Positions 8,015 to 16,190 of a stretch of DNA of 64,000 nucleotides are shown in pieces (position 1 is the stretch's first letter; every line of letters begins with the position of its first letter). Origin of the DNA: Marivita geojedonensis. GTDB lineage: Bacteria > Pseudomonadota > Alphaproteobacteria > Rhodobacterales > Rhodobacteraceae. The stretch spans positions 62,001-126,000 of the forward strand of contig NZ_JFKC01000002.1 in assembly GCF_002115805.1 (NCBI RefSeq), in the 5' to 3' direction. Under the pieces are notes generated by a model that was not told the origin of the DNA, did no database searches, and worked only from the letters and a program-made list of their open reading frames with translations. The translations under genes were made by a program, and so were the position numbers.

Positions 8015-9187
8015 ATGAAACGCGCGACACTGGCGGCCCTCGGGCTTGCCACCAGCATTGCTATGCCTGCTGCTGCCGAAGACATCAAAGTCGGACTGCT
8101 GCTTCCTTTCTCTGGCGTTTACGCCGCCCTTGGTAACGAGATCGAGGCAGGCTTCAATCTGGCTCTTGAACAGTTCGGCGGCGAGACCGACGCTACGTTC
8201 GAAATCGTTCGTGAAGACACCGAAGTGAAACCGCCGGTCGCTCTGGGCAAGGCCAAGAAAATGATCCTTCAGGACGATGTCGATGTCATCGCCGGGATCG
8301 TCAGCTCGGGTGTTCTTGGAGCAGTACGTGACATGGTGCACGGTGCGGGCGTACCGCTGATTGTGGCCAACGCGGGCAACGACGAAGCGACCGGAGCCGA
8401 TTGTTCGCCCTTCATCACGCGCATGTCGTTCTCAAACAGCCAGGTCAACCGCCCGATGGGCATGTGGATGCACGAACAGGGCATCGGCAAGGTTTATACG
8501 CTTGCCCCCGACTATGCAGCGGGTCGCCAGATGATTGACGCCTTCACCGCAAGCTTTACCGCTGCCGGTGGCGAAGTGGTTGGACAGGAGTTCACCCCGT
8601 TTCAGAAAACGCAGGATTTCGGCCCCTACCTTGCCCAGGCCAAGGCAAGCGGCGCAGATGCGGTCTATGTGTTTTACGCAGGCGGCGAAGCAATTTCGTT
8701 TGTCAAACAATATGACAGCTTTGGCCTGAAAGCAGAATTGCCGCTGTATGGCTCCGGCTTCCTGACATCGCCGCTTTATGTAAATGCCGAAGGCCCAGCG
8801 GCCGAAGGCGTGATAACCGCGCTGCATTACGTGCCGACTATCGACAGCCCGGCAAATGCCGCCTTTGCGGATGCCTTCGAAGCTGCAAACGGTCGCGTGC
8901 CGTCGGAATTTGCCGTTCAAGGCTATGATGCAGCCCGCGCGCTGATTGAAGCCACCAAGACCGGTGCATCGGATCGCGCGTCTCTGGCCAACGCGCTGCG
9001 CAGCGTCAAGTTCGAAGGCCCGCGCGGGCCGCTGTCGATCGATCCGTCGACGAACAATGTCATTCAGCCGATCTATGTCTACGAAACGGTCGCGGGCGAA
9101 GACAGCCTGACCCAAAAGGTTCTGGCCCAGCTTTCGGCAGAGGCTGACCCGGTCAACGGCTGCGAGATGGCTCCGGTTTCCAACTGA
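8015..9187 (+). CDS. ABC transporter substrate-binding protein (branched-chain amino acid/aromatic type)
   Basis: A 390-residue periplasmic type I binding protein with a signal peptide (cleavage likely after PAAA, residue 21). It has the LLPFSGVYAALG start and the VIAGIVSSGVLGAV ligand loop of the Liv/aromatic-acid family. It opens the importer genes directly after benD. Given the neighbours, it probably delivers hippurate, benzoate or a related aromatic acid, but the ligand cannot be read from sequence. A hairpin after the gene may keep its message more abundant than those of the permeases. Confidence 0.88.
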   Translation: MKRATLAALGLATSIAMPAAAEDIKVGLLLPFSGVYAALGNEIEAGFNLALEQFGGETDATFEIVREDTEVKPPVALGKAKKMILQDDVDVIAGIVSSGVLGAVRDMVHGAGVPLIVANAGNDEATGADCSPFITRMSFSNSQVNRPMGMWMHEQGIGKVYTLAPDYAAGRQMIDAFTASFTAAGGEVVGQEFTPFQKTQDFGPYLAQAKASGADAVYVFYAGGEAISFVKQYDSFGLKAELPLYGSGFLTSPLYVNAEGPAAEGVITALHYVPTIDSPANAAFADAFEAANGRVPSEFAVQGYDAARALIEATKTGASDRASLANALRSVKFEGPRGPLSIDPSTNNVIQPIYVYETVAGEDSLTQKVLAQLSAEADPVNGCEMAPVSN

Positions 9188-9196
9188 CCCGTACAG

Positions 9197-9220
9197 CCCG
9201 GTCGCTTGCCAGCGGCCGGG
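9197..9220 (+). repeat. Intercistronic hairpin between binding protein and permease genes
   Basis: CCCGGTCGC and GCGGCCGGG (one G-U pair) flank a 6-base loop, with no T-run after. Such structures commonly stabilise the upstream binding-protein message in ABC operons. The role here is inferred. Confidence 0.5.
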
Positions 9221-9245
9221 TCGCACTGTCCGAGGAGGACCTCTC

Positions 9246-10115
9246 ATGGCACATGATCTTGGCTTCTGGACACTTCAGGCGTTGAACGCGCTGCAACTGT
9301 CCATGCTTCTGTTTCTGCTTTCCATCGGCCTGACGGTCATCTTCGGGTTGATGCATTTCGTGAACCTCGCGCATGGCTCACTCTACGCGTTGGGTGCATA
9401 TTTCGCTGCTTCCTTGACCGCCGTGGGCGGCTACTGGATGGGGTTCTTTCTGGCTCCCGTAGTGGTGGCCGGTATTGGAATCCTGCTGTATTCCGGTCTG
9501 ATCAAACGGATGCGCAAGTCCGGCCCGATGGCGCAGGTTCTGGTCACTTTCGGGCTGATTTTTGCGATGCTCGACCTGACGCGCATCTTCTGGGGTGATC
9601 TTGCGCTGGCCATCGAAGTGCCTGCTTTGCTGGATGGCCGGCTGGCGTTTCTGGGCGTCGAATACCCGACCTACCGGCTGTTTATCATCGTTATGGGCCT
9701 CGCGATCTTTGGCGCTTTGGCGTTTGTCCTGGGACGTACACAGATAGGCGCGATGATCCGCGCGGGTGTCGATAACGATGCCATGGCAGCCTGTCTGGGC
9801 ATCAACGTGGAACGCCTGTTCTTCATGGTTTTTTGCTTTGGCTGTGCGCTGGCGGGTCTGGCGGGCGCGGTCGCGGCACCGCTGTTGAGCGTGACGCCGG
9901 ATATGGGCCTGCAAATCCTGATCCCGACGCTGATCGTCATCGTGATCGGCGGGCTTGGGTCACTGAAAGGCGCGGTTGCCGGGTCGCTGATCTACGGCTT
10001 CGTACAGACCTTCGGCGCTGTTCTTGCGCCGCAATTGGCATCTGTTCTCATCTACGCCCTGTTGGCTGCAGTCCTTGTGATCAAGCCTGTGGGCCTCTTT
10101 CCGGCGAAAGGATAA
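9246..10115 (+). CDS. Branched-chain/aromatic ABC transporter permease (LivH-like)
   Basis: A 289-residue inner-membrane permease with about eight hydrophobic segments. It has the LivH-family start (ALNALQLSMLLFLLSIGLTVIFGLM) with the conserved NLAHGSLYALGAY segment, and ends in the family-typical VLVIKPVGLFPAKG. It pairs with the LivM-like permease four bases downstream. A strong GAGGAGG precedes the start. Confidence 0.9.
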   Translation: MAHDLGFWTLQALNALQLSMLLFLLSIGLTVIFGLMHFVNLAHGSLYALGAYFAASLTAVGGYWMGFFLAPVVVAGIGILLYSGLIKRMRKSGPMAQVLVTFGLIFAMLDLTRIFWGDLALAIEVPALLDGRLAFLGVEYPTYRLFIIVMGLAIFGALAFVLGRTQIGAMIRAGVDNDAMAACLGINVERLFFMVFCFGCALAGLAGAVAAPLLSVTPDMGLQILIPTLIVIVIGGLGSLKGAVAGSLIYGFVQTFGAVLAPQLASVLIYALLAAVLVIKPVGLFPAKG

Positions 10116-10119
10116 GCGC

Positions 10120-11124
10120 ATGTTTCGTCACAACACACTTCGCTATGCCGTTCTGGTGCTGCTGGCCTCGGCTGCACTGTTCCAGGCGTTCACGGCCGAG
10201 TATTTCGGTCTGGAAATCCTGACAGAGATCCTGATCCTTGCCATGCTGGTTCTGGCTTTGGACATCGTCGCGGGCTTTGGCGGCATGGTCTCGCTCTGCC
10301 ACGGCGCGCTGATGGGGGTGGGGGCATATGCCTATGCCCTTCTGTCAACTACGGCTGGCATCGCGCCTCCGGTGGCGATGGTAGGGGCGGTGGCCCTGAC
10401 TGGTGCCATTGCCTGGGCCATCGGTGCGATCTGTTCGCGCAGCCATGGCATCTACTTCATCATGGCGACGCTCGCTTTCGGGCAGATGGCCTATTCCTAC
10501 GTATTCGAAGCGCCGATCTTTGGCGGTGATGACGGGCTGGGCGGGATCGCACGGCTTGATCTGAGCTTTGTCGGCATCGACCTCAACGACAGCCGCAGCT
10601 TTGCTCTGTTCTGTCTTGTTGTCCTCGGGGCGATCTACGGGGTGTCGGTTTTGATCCTGCGCTCTGGTCTGGGCCGGTCGCTGACAGGCGTCATGCACAA
10701 CGAGCAGCGCATGCGCGCTTTGGGCCTGACTGTTTGGCGCGTGAAGGCGGATGTGTTCGGCCTGTCGGGTATGATCGCGGGGCTCGCCGGCGTCCTGGCC
10801 GCACAGCACATCATGTATATCTCGCCTGGTCTTCTGAGCTGGACTGTCTCGGGCGAGGCGCTGGTTGTCGTTATCCTTGGCGGCTTGGGCACGCTTGTCG
10901 GCCCGCTGGTTGGTGCTGCAGCCTTTGTCGTGCTCAAGCACGAACTGAGCGCTGTCACAACCTATTGGCACCTTGTCGTAGGCGTCATCCTGATCGCCGT
11001 CGTCATGAGCCGTGCCAACGGGATCTTTGGCTGGATCGAGGCCCGCTGGGGCGACCGGATCGAACGCCGTCTGTCTGACACGACCCGCAAACCCGAAGCC
11101 AAGGAGGTGCTTGGAGATGCTTGA
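10120..11124 (+). CDS. Branched-chain/aromatic ABC transporter permease (LivM-like)
   Basis: A 334-residue second permease subunit with multiple membrane segments and the LivM signatures GMVSLCHGALMGVGAYAYAL and the C-terminal GEALVVVILGGLGTLVGPLVG. It ends in a hydrophilic tail of about 30 residues. It follows the LivH-like gene by four bases and overlaps the start of the ATPase gene. Confidence 0.9.
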   Translation: MFRHNTLRYAVLVLLASAALFQAFTAEYFGLEILTEILILAMLVLALDIVAGFGGMVSLCHGALMGVGAYAYALLSTTAGIAPPVAMVGAVALTGAIAWAIGAICSRSHGIYFIMATLAFGQMAYSYVFEAPIFGGDDGLGGIARLDLSFVGIDLNDSRSFALFCLVVLGAIYGVSVLILRSGLGRSLTGVMHNEQRMRALGLTVWRVKADVFGLSGMIAGLAGVLAAQHIMYISPGLLSWTVSGEALVVVILGGLGTLVGPLVGAAAFVVLKHELSAVTTYWHLVVGVILIAVVMSRANGIFGWIEARWGDRIERRLSDTTRKPEAKEVLGDA

Positions 11125-11860
11125 GACTCGCAATCTGGACAAGAGCTTTGGCGCCGTCCATGTCACACGCAACGTATCGCTCAAACTCGAACGTGGCGAA
11201 CGCCGGATCATACTTGGACCGAACGGTGCGGGCAAGACGACGCTGTTCAACCAGCTTGTCGGCGAACTTACACCGGACAGCGGATCGGTGCATCTGGCGG
11301 GAGAAGACGTTACTGCTCTGCCAGTTGCCAAACGCGCCCGTCGCGGTCTGTCGCGTAGCTATCAGAAGAATACGCTGTTCGACGGGCTAACGGTGGAGGA
11401 AAACCTCGGTCTGGCCACCGCAGTTCACACCGGCAACGCGACCCAGCTATGGTCTGACAGCCTTGCCAAACCCGAGGTGCGCGAGATCGTGAACGAGGTG
11501 GCGGAACAGGTGAACCTGATGCCCTACATCCACGCTAAGGTGTCTGAAATCAGCTACGGCGTGCGCCGCCAGCTTGAGGTTGGTGTGGCACTTGCCACGC
11601 GGCCCCTGGTGTTGCTGATGGACGAACCTACCAGTGGCGTCGGGCCGGAAATGTCGAAAGGGTTTCACGACCTACTCAACAACCTGCCGCGCGATCTGAC
11701 CATGCTGATCATCGAGCATGACATGGATCTCGCCTTTGATGTGGCCGACACGATCACCGTCCTGAACTACGGAGAGGTTGTGTTTGATGGCCTGCCCGAA
11801 GCGGCACGGGGATCTAAACTGCTTAAGGACATTTATCTGGGGAACTGGGAAGATGCTTAA
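11117..11860 (+). CDS. ABC transporter ATP-binding protein (LivG-like)
   Basis: A 247-residue ATPase with Walker A GPNGAGKTT, a degenerate signature SYGVRRQLEV typical of LivG, Walker B LVLLMDEPTSG and switch region IIEHDMD. The start at 11117 overlaps the preceding permease and follows AAGGAGG; an earlier in-frame ATG would add a leader outside the ABC fold. It pairs with the LivF-like ATPase, whose start overlaps its stop by 8 bases. Confidence 0.9.
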   Translation: MLETRNLDKSFGAVHVTRNVSLKLERGERRIILGPNGAGKTTLFNQLVGELTPDSGSVHLAGEDVTALPVAKRARRGLSRSYQKNTLFDGLTVEENLGLATAVHTGNATQLWSDSLAKPEVREIVNEVAEQVNLMPYIHAKVSEISYGVRRQLEVGVALATRPLVLLMDEPTSGVGPEMSKGFHDLLNNLPRDLTMLIIEHDMDLAFDVADTITVLNYGEVVFDGLPEAARGSKLLKDIYLGNWEDA

Positions 11861-12551
11861 CCTGAACGCAATCGAGTCCGGTTATGGCGAAACGCAAGTG
11901 CTTTATGGCCTGTCGCTTGAGGCGCAGGCGGGCCGGGTGCTTGCCATCCTTGGTCGTAACGGCGCTGGAAAATCCACGACGCTAAAGGCCATCATGGGGC
12001 TGTTGCCGCTCAAGTCCGGGGAAATCCTGTTCGAGGGCAAACCGATGGCCGGCCAGCCCTTTGGCATCGCCAAGAGCGGGATCGCCTATGTCCCCGAAAC
12101 GCGGGACATCTTCCCGTCGCTGACGGTGCGGGAGAACCTCGAGATCGCGGCCAAGCGGTTTGGCGGTGCCGGGGCGGACTGGACGATGGAGCGGGTGCTC
12201 GATCTTTTCCCGCGTCTGGGCGAGCGGATGGACAATGGCGGCACGCAACTCTCCGGCGGGGAACAGCAGATGCTCGCCATCGCCCGCGGTCTGTTGATGA
12301 ATCCAAAGCTACTGATCCTTGACGAGCCGACCGAGGGGCTTGCACCGATCATCGTGAAGCTGATCCACGACAAGCTGCAAGACCTGAAAGCGGCGGGCCT
12401 GTCGATGATCATCGTCGAGCAGAACTTCGGCTTTGCCACGTCGCTCGCCGATGACGTTGTGATCGTCGGTAAGGGCCAGATCGTCTGGACCGGCAGCGCC
12501 AACGACATCAAGGCCGACGAAGACGCGCAGCACACTTGGCTGGGTGTGTAA
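11853..12551 (+). CDS. ABC transporter ATP-binding protein (LivF-like)
   Basis: A 232-residue ATPase with Walker A GRNGAGKST, signature LSGGEQQMLAIARGL, Walker B LLILDEPTEG and the LivF-typical SMIIVEQNFGFA. It is translationally coupled to the LivG-like gene. It is the last gene of the catB-ben-transport series and runs into a strong hairpin shared with the convergent LysR gene. Confidence 0.9.
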   Translation: MLNLNAIESGYGETQVLYGLSLEAQAGRVLAILGRNGAGKSTTLKAIMGLLPLKSGEILFEGKPMAGQPFGIAKSGIAYVPETRDIFPSLTVRENLEIAAKRFGGAGADWTMERVLDLFPRLGERMDNGGTQLSGGEQQMLAIARGLLMNPKLLILDEPTEGLAPIIVKLIHDKLQDLKAAGLSMIIVEQNFGFATSLADDVVIVGKGQIVWTGSANDIKADEDAQHTWLGV

Positions 12552-12552
12552 A

Positions 12553-12579
12553 CGATCGGCCCGCTCGCCGGGCCGATCG
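12553..12579. terminator. Hairpin between convergent transporter and LysR genes
   Basis: An 11-bp perfect stem CGATCGGCCCG/CGGGCCGATCG with loop CTCGC fills the 30-base gap between two convergent genes. No T-run follows on either strand, so it may act as a bidirectional transcript end rather than a classic terminator. Confidence 0.55.
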
Positions 12580-12581
12580 GC

Positions 12582-13472
12582 CTAGAACATCTTGCGCGCC
12601 ACCTTCTGTGCAATATTGACGAAATTCTTGACGTGTACGCCCTGTTCATCGACGCGATAATTCACAGATAATTCAGTCCGCGCGATCTCCGGTTCGATGT
12701 TTAGGAATTTCATTCCTTTGCGTGGCGCATTTGCGACCGATTCAGGGACCACGCACACGCCTTCACCAACCGCAACAAGGCTCAGTGCCGTTTGCAGGTC
12801 CATACACCAGATCCGCAAAGGCGCTTCGAAACCGGCATCTTCAATAGCCTTAAGCACCATGTCCGCATAGCTTGGCCGGGGGCGTTCCGGATAAAGGATC
12901 AGGTGATGCGTCATAAGCCGTTCGAGTTTGGCTACCGTCCGCGTGCCCGTGTCCACGATGTCGGGAAGGGCGAGGATCAGTTTTTCCTCGACCAGATGCT
13001 TTGACAGGAATTCGGGGTCTTTCAAAGTCGGGCGGGCAAAGACGACATCCAACTCGCGCGAGACCAAAGCCCGGTGCAGATCGGCATTGTTCATGGGAAT
13101 AAGGCTGAGGTTCACCTCTGGGTAATTCGCCCGGTACGATCGAATGATGTTGGGCAGGATGCCAAAGGTGGCCGAGCCGACGAACCCGATCCGCAGACGT
13201 CCTTCGGCTCCTTGCCCCAAGCGGCGGACCTCAAGCTGCGTGTCCTCAAGCTGCGCCAAGATCGACTTGCCCCGCGCGAGCAACCGTTCGCCCGCCTGCG
13301 TCAAAGAAATCGCGCTCCGGCCCCGGTTGAAGAGGATCGCGCCCAGGTCTTCCTCGAGCTGTTTGATCTGACGGCTGAGCGGGGGTTGCGCCATGTCCAG
13401 GCGTTCGGCGGCACGGCCGAAATGCAGTTCTTCGGCCACTGCAATGAAATAGGTCAGTTGTTTGAAGTTCAT
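12582..13472 (-). CDS. LysR family regulator, CatM/BenM-like
   Basis: A 296-residue LysR protein. The N-terminal helix-turn-helix (LHFGRAAERLDMAQPPLSRQIKQLEEDLG, about residues 17-45) is very close to the CatM/BenM/CatR form, and an effector domain follows. Such regulators bind cis,cis-muconate and/or benzoate and activate ben and cat genes from ATAC-N7-GTAT sites. One such site lies upstream of marR, and related dyads precede catB and the catA/SCP2-like divergence. It is likely the pathway activator. Ligand choice is not visible. Confidence 0.85.
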   Translation of the reverse strand: MNFKQLTYFIAVAEELHFGRAAERLDMAQPPLSRQIKQLEEDLGAILFNRGRSAISLTQAGERLLARGKSILAQLEDTQLEVRRLGQGAEGRLRIGFVGSATFGILPNIIRSYRANYPEVNLSLIPMNNADLHRALVSRELDVVFARPTLKDPEFLSKHLVEEKLILALPDIVDTGTRTVAKLERLMTHHLILYPERPRPSYADMVLKAIEDAGFEAPLRIWCMDLQTALSLVAVGEGVCVVPESVANAPRKGMKFLNIEPEIARTELSVNYRVDEQGVHVKNFVNIAQKVARKMF

Positions 13473-13524
13473 ATAGCGCCTCTCCCCAAAGTGAGACGTT
13501 ATGCGATCCTGCTGATCTCACAAA

Positions 13525-13554
13525 CGAAAAAAGGCCCCCGATCTAACGGGGGCC
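13525..13554 (-). terminator. Intrinsic terminator of the intradiol dioxygenase gene
   Basis: On the minus strand, GGCCCCC and GGGGGCC form a 7-bp stem with an 8-base loop followed by six T. It lies 25 bases after the dioxygenase stop and insulates the LysR gene. Confidence 0.88.
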
Positions 13555-13578
13555 AGTATACAGGGAGGTGATGGGAGA

Positions 13579-14454
13579 TCACTCGGCCGCGACAGCCTGA
13601 ACTGCGGCTTCAGTCTTGAGCACGAAGTCGAATTCGAAATGCAAGTCGGTGCCAAGGCCTTCAGGCGCAGGCTTGAACTTGCCGATCAGGCTTTCCTTGA
13701 CTGCAAAGACGGAGTCCTCTTCGAGCCATGCGCTGTCTGCGTCGTAAATCTGACTGATCAGCGGACGGTAGCCGTCCTTCGAGATGATGAAGTGCATGTG
13801 GCCCGGGCGGTTCGGGTGGTGACCCATAAAGCGCAGCAGTTCGCCCGCCGTTTCATCGTCCGGGATCGGGTAAGGAACAGGACGCACGGCGACAAAGGCG
13901 TAGTGGCCGTTCTCGTCGGTCTCGAAGCGGCCGCGCAGGTTGTATTCCGGCTGATCCGGGTCAAGGTTTTCGTAGATGCCGTTCGGTGCATCTTCCCAGA
14001 CGTCGAGCGTCACACCGGCGATTCCGTTGCCGTTTTCGTCCTTGATGTAGCCTTCGAAATAAGCGGTTTCCTCGTTGTCGTAGTGCTTCTGGATGGTGGA
14101 GCCACCTTTGGGCAGTACCGGCGGGTTCTCGCGGTAGAACGGGCCGAGCACAGTGGATTCGCTTTCGCCACCTTCGATGGGGTTGGTCATCATGTCGACC
14201 AGAACTTCGACGCCAAGGATATCGCCCAGCAGGATGAATTCCTGGCGGTTGTCATTACAGAGTTTGCCAGCGCGGGCGAGGTAATCGCATGCAGCTAGGA
14301 ATTCGCTGTGCTGGAGCTTCACGTCTTTGATGAAGCCATGCAGGTGCTTGATCAGCGAGGTCGCTATTTCACGCTCGCGGTCGGTGATGGTGCCGTGTTT
14401 TCCGAGGCTGTTGATCACGACGTCTGTGATGTTGTCTTGGTTGACGATGCCCAT
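13579..14454 (-). CDS. catA: Intradiol ring-cleavage dioxygenase, catechol 1,2-dioxygenase role
   Basis: This 291-residue protein has an N-terminal helical dimer domain and an intradiol catalytic domain. Iron ligands are expected from the tyrosines in NGIYENLDP and PVPYPIPDD and the histidines in NRPGHMHF. In context it must open catechol to cis,cis-muconate. The active-site-proximal STVLGPFY motif is the form I associate with hydroxyquinol/chlorocatechol-type enzymes rather than classical CatA, so substrate range may be broader. It is divergent from the SCP2-like operon and has its own terminator. Confidence 0.85.
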   Translation of the reverse strand: MGIVNQDNITDVVINSLGKHGTITDREREIATSLIKHLHGFIKDVKLQHSEFLAACDYLARAGKLCNDNRQEFILLGDILGVEVLVDMMTNPIEGGESESTVLGPFYRENPPVLPKGGSTIQKHYDNEETAYFEGYIKDENGNGIAGVTLDVWEDAPNGIYENLDPDQPEYNLRGRFETDENGHYAFVAVRPVPYPIPDDETAGELLRFMGHHPNRPGHMHFIISKDGYRPLISQIYDADSAWLEEDSVFAVKESLIGKFKPAPEGLGTDLHFEFDFVLKTEAAVQAVAAE

Positions 14455-14563
14455 GGGTTAATTCCTCCTCCTGGCAGTCTGTGGGTCGATGTCGGTGGGC
14501 AAATCTGCCTCCCGTCGCCATCCAGACTTCATCGAAACCGAGCCTTCACCCAATGCCTCGGGC

Positions 14564-14648
14564 GGTATCGAGTAATACCACAAACCGCGCAAATCAGGAA
14601 AACAACGGTGCCTCGGCGCATACCGGACGCAGAGTATTGACCCATACC
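14564..14648. promoter_or_regulatory. Cluster of GGTAT/ATACC half-sites between catA and the SCP2-like operon
   Basis: Within the 246-base divergent gap are GGTAT-N6-ATACC (14564-14579), then ATACC, AGTATT and a second ATACCC by 14648. The half-sites match those of the dyads upstream of marR and catB, though spacing and orientation vary. A LysR activator covering several subsites would fit. Binding is inferred. Confidence 0.35.
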
Positions 14649-14700
14649 CTGACCGGCATGGCGTGGGGGCGCTGGCGCATGTCACCAAAGCCCCCAGCAC

Positions 14701-15102
14701 ATGACCACATGGGAGGCGCAGGTGATCGACACCTTCACACATATCCAGACCCGCCTTGACGGCGCGCCGCATCTGCTGCGCCTTGGGCGGCTGTTCTCCG
14801 AGACCGTCCTGATCGATGTAGAGGGCGACGAATACTACCTGACCTTCGAAAAGGGCCGGATCACGTCGATTGTGGAAGGCCCAAGCCGCAAGACACCGTG
14901 GCGTTTTGCGCTGCGCACCGATGGCGAAGCGCTGGCACAGTTCTGGAAGGCCCGCCCCGCACCGGGCTTTCACGATATTTTCGGGCTGGTGAAGATCGGT
15001 CGTGGTCGCATCGACGGGGACATCCTGAGCCTCGTCAAGAACCTGCGGTTCTTCAAAGAGGTCATGGGCCTCGCTCGCGCATCAGAGGAGGTGGCAGCAT
15101 GA
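14701..15102 (+). CDS. SCP2-like small protein of the catechol cluster
   Basis: A 133-residue soluble protein without signal or membrane segments. The pattern VLIDVEGDEYYLTFEKGRITSI followed by FALRTDGEALAQFW resembles the sterol-carrier-2 fold, but I recognise this only loosely. It is the first gene of a five-junction coupled operon with an alpha/beta hydrolase, BKACE and CoA-transferase; its stop overlaps the next start (ATGA). It could bind a lactone or acyl intermediate. Since no catC is seen, a role at the muconolactone isomerisation step is worth testing but unsupported by motif. An ATG at the same position is the only sensible start. Confidence 0.7.
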   Translation: MTTWEAQVIDTFTHIQTRLDGAPHLLRLGRLFSETVLIDVEGDEYYLTFEKGRITSIVEGPSRKTPWRFALRTDGEALAQFWKARPAPGFHDIFGLVKIGRGRIDGDILSLVKNLRFFKEVMGLARASEEVAA

Positions 15103-15956
15103 GCATCGAACCGATCACGGGTCGCTATCTGACCGTCACTGTCCAAGGCACTCAGCGCCGCATCTACTTCGAGGAAGCCGGGCAGGGGCGTCCTGTTCTT
15201 TGCCTGCACACAGCCGGGGCCGACACCCGCCAGTGGCGGCACCTGATGAACGACGCCGAGATCACCGCTGCGAACCGTCTGATTGCGTTCGACATGCCGT
15301 GGCACGGCAAATCCCTGCCGCCCGAAGGGTTTGAGACCGAAGAATACCTTCTGACCACCGACGCCTATATCGAAACCGTACTGGCGGTGATCGATGGATT
15401 GGGTCTGGACCGACCCGTTCTGGCGGGCTGTTCGATGGGCGGACGTATCGCACTGCAACTCGCCGCGCGGCATGGCCACAAGTTCAGCGGCTTCATTGCG
15501 ATCGAAGCCTCCGACTTCCAGCCCGCGTGGTACGACATCGACTGGTTCCACCGCCCTGACGCCCATGGTGGCGAAATGGGTGCCGCTCTTGTGTCAGCGA
15601 ATATCTCGCCCTTCGCACCAAATGCAGAGCGTTGGAACACCCTTTGGATGTTCATGCAGAGCGGGCCAGGTGTGTTCCGGGGCGATCTGAGCTTCTACAC
15701 CAAGGATGAAAGCCTTATCCCGCGTCTTCCCACCATCGACACGGGCAAGACCCCGGTCCACATCATTGTCGGTGCCTATGACCTGACCTGTACGCCGGAG
15801 GACGCGAAACGTACGGCAAACGCCATTCCGGGTGCGACGCTCGCCGTGATGGACGAGCTGGGTCATTTCCCGATGAGCGAACATCCCGAAGGCTTCCGCC
15901 CGTTCTTTATCGATGCGCTCGGCAGGATGTCGATCTCAACGGCCGAAGCTGCCTAA
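15099..15956 (+). CDS. Alpha/beta hydrolase, 3-oxoadipate enol-lactonase-like
   Basis: A 285-residue alpha/beta hydrolase with nucleophile elbow GCSMGG, acid in VGAYDLTCTPEDA and catalytic histidine in ELGHFPMSEHPEGF. The LHTAGADTRQW oxyanion region and FDMPWHGKS are like those of enol-lactonases and C-C hydrolases. In this cluster it most likely hydrolyses 3-oxoadipate enol-lactone (the CatD/PcaD step), although it is longer than the usual 260 residues and substrate is not certain. Its start overlaps the SCP2-like stop. Confidence 0.75.
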   Translation: MSIEPITGRYLTVTVQGTQRRIYFEEAGQGRPVLCLHTAGADTRQWRHLMNDAEITAANRLIAFDMPWHGKSLPPEGFETEEYLLTTDAYIETVLAVIDGLGLDRPVLAGCSMGGRIALQLAARHGHKFSGFIAIEASDFQPAWYDIDWFHRPDAHGGEMGAALVSANISPFAPNAERWNTLWMFMQSGPGVFRGDLSFYTKDESLIPRLPTIDTGKTPVHIIVGAYDLTCTPEDAKRTANAIPGATLAVMDELGHFPMSEHPEGFRPFFIDALGRMSISTAEAA

Positions 15957-15984
15957 TCGAAATCACAGCACGGGAGGAGGAGCC

Positions 15985-16134
15985 ATGTGCAAGAACGAAG
16001 GAAACCCCTGTCCGGGATGCGAGAAGCACAAGTCGTCCGATGCGGCGTGGATGTTTTTCACCGAAGAAGAGCGTCTCGCACTTGACGCTATAAGCCAGAC
16101 AAAAGCGCCTGTCCGCGCAGTCGCGGCATCCTGA
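15985..16134 (+). CDS. Small Cys-containing protein (49 aa), unknown
   Basis: A 49-residue ORF with an exceptionally strong ribosome binding site (GGGAGGAGGAG, 15972-15982) six bases from the ATG. Near the N-terminus it has three cysteines (C2, C8, C11 in CKNEGNPCPGCEKHK), which might hold metal, then a WMFFTEEERLALDAI helix. It is placed between the hydrolase and BKACE genes of a coupled operon. I do not recognise the family. It is far too short for muconolactone isomerase (about 90 residues). Confidence 0.65.
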   Translation: MCKNEGNPCPGCEKHKSSDAAWMFFTEEERLALDAISQTKAPVRAVAAS

Positions 16135-16190
16135 CAGATCATTGATCACACCAAGCCGGCCCGTTCGGTTTGGCACAGCGGAAAGACAAT

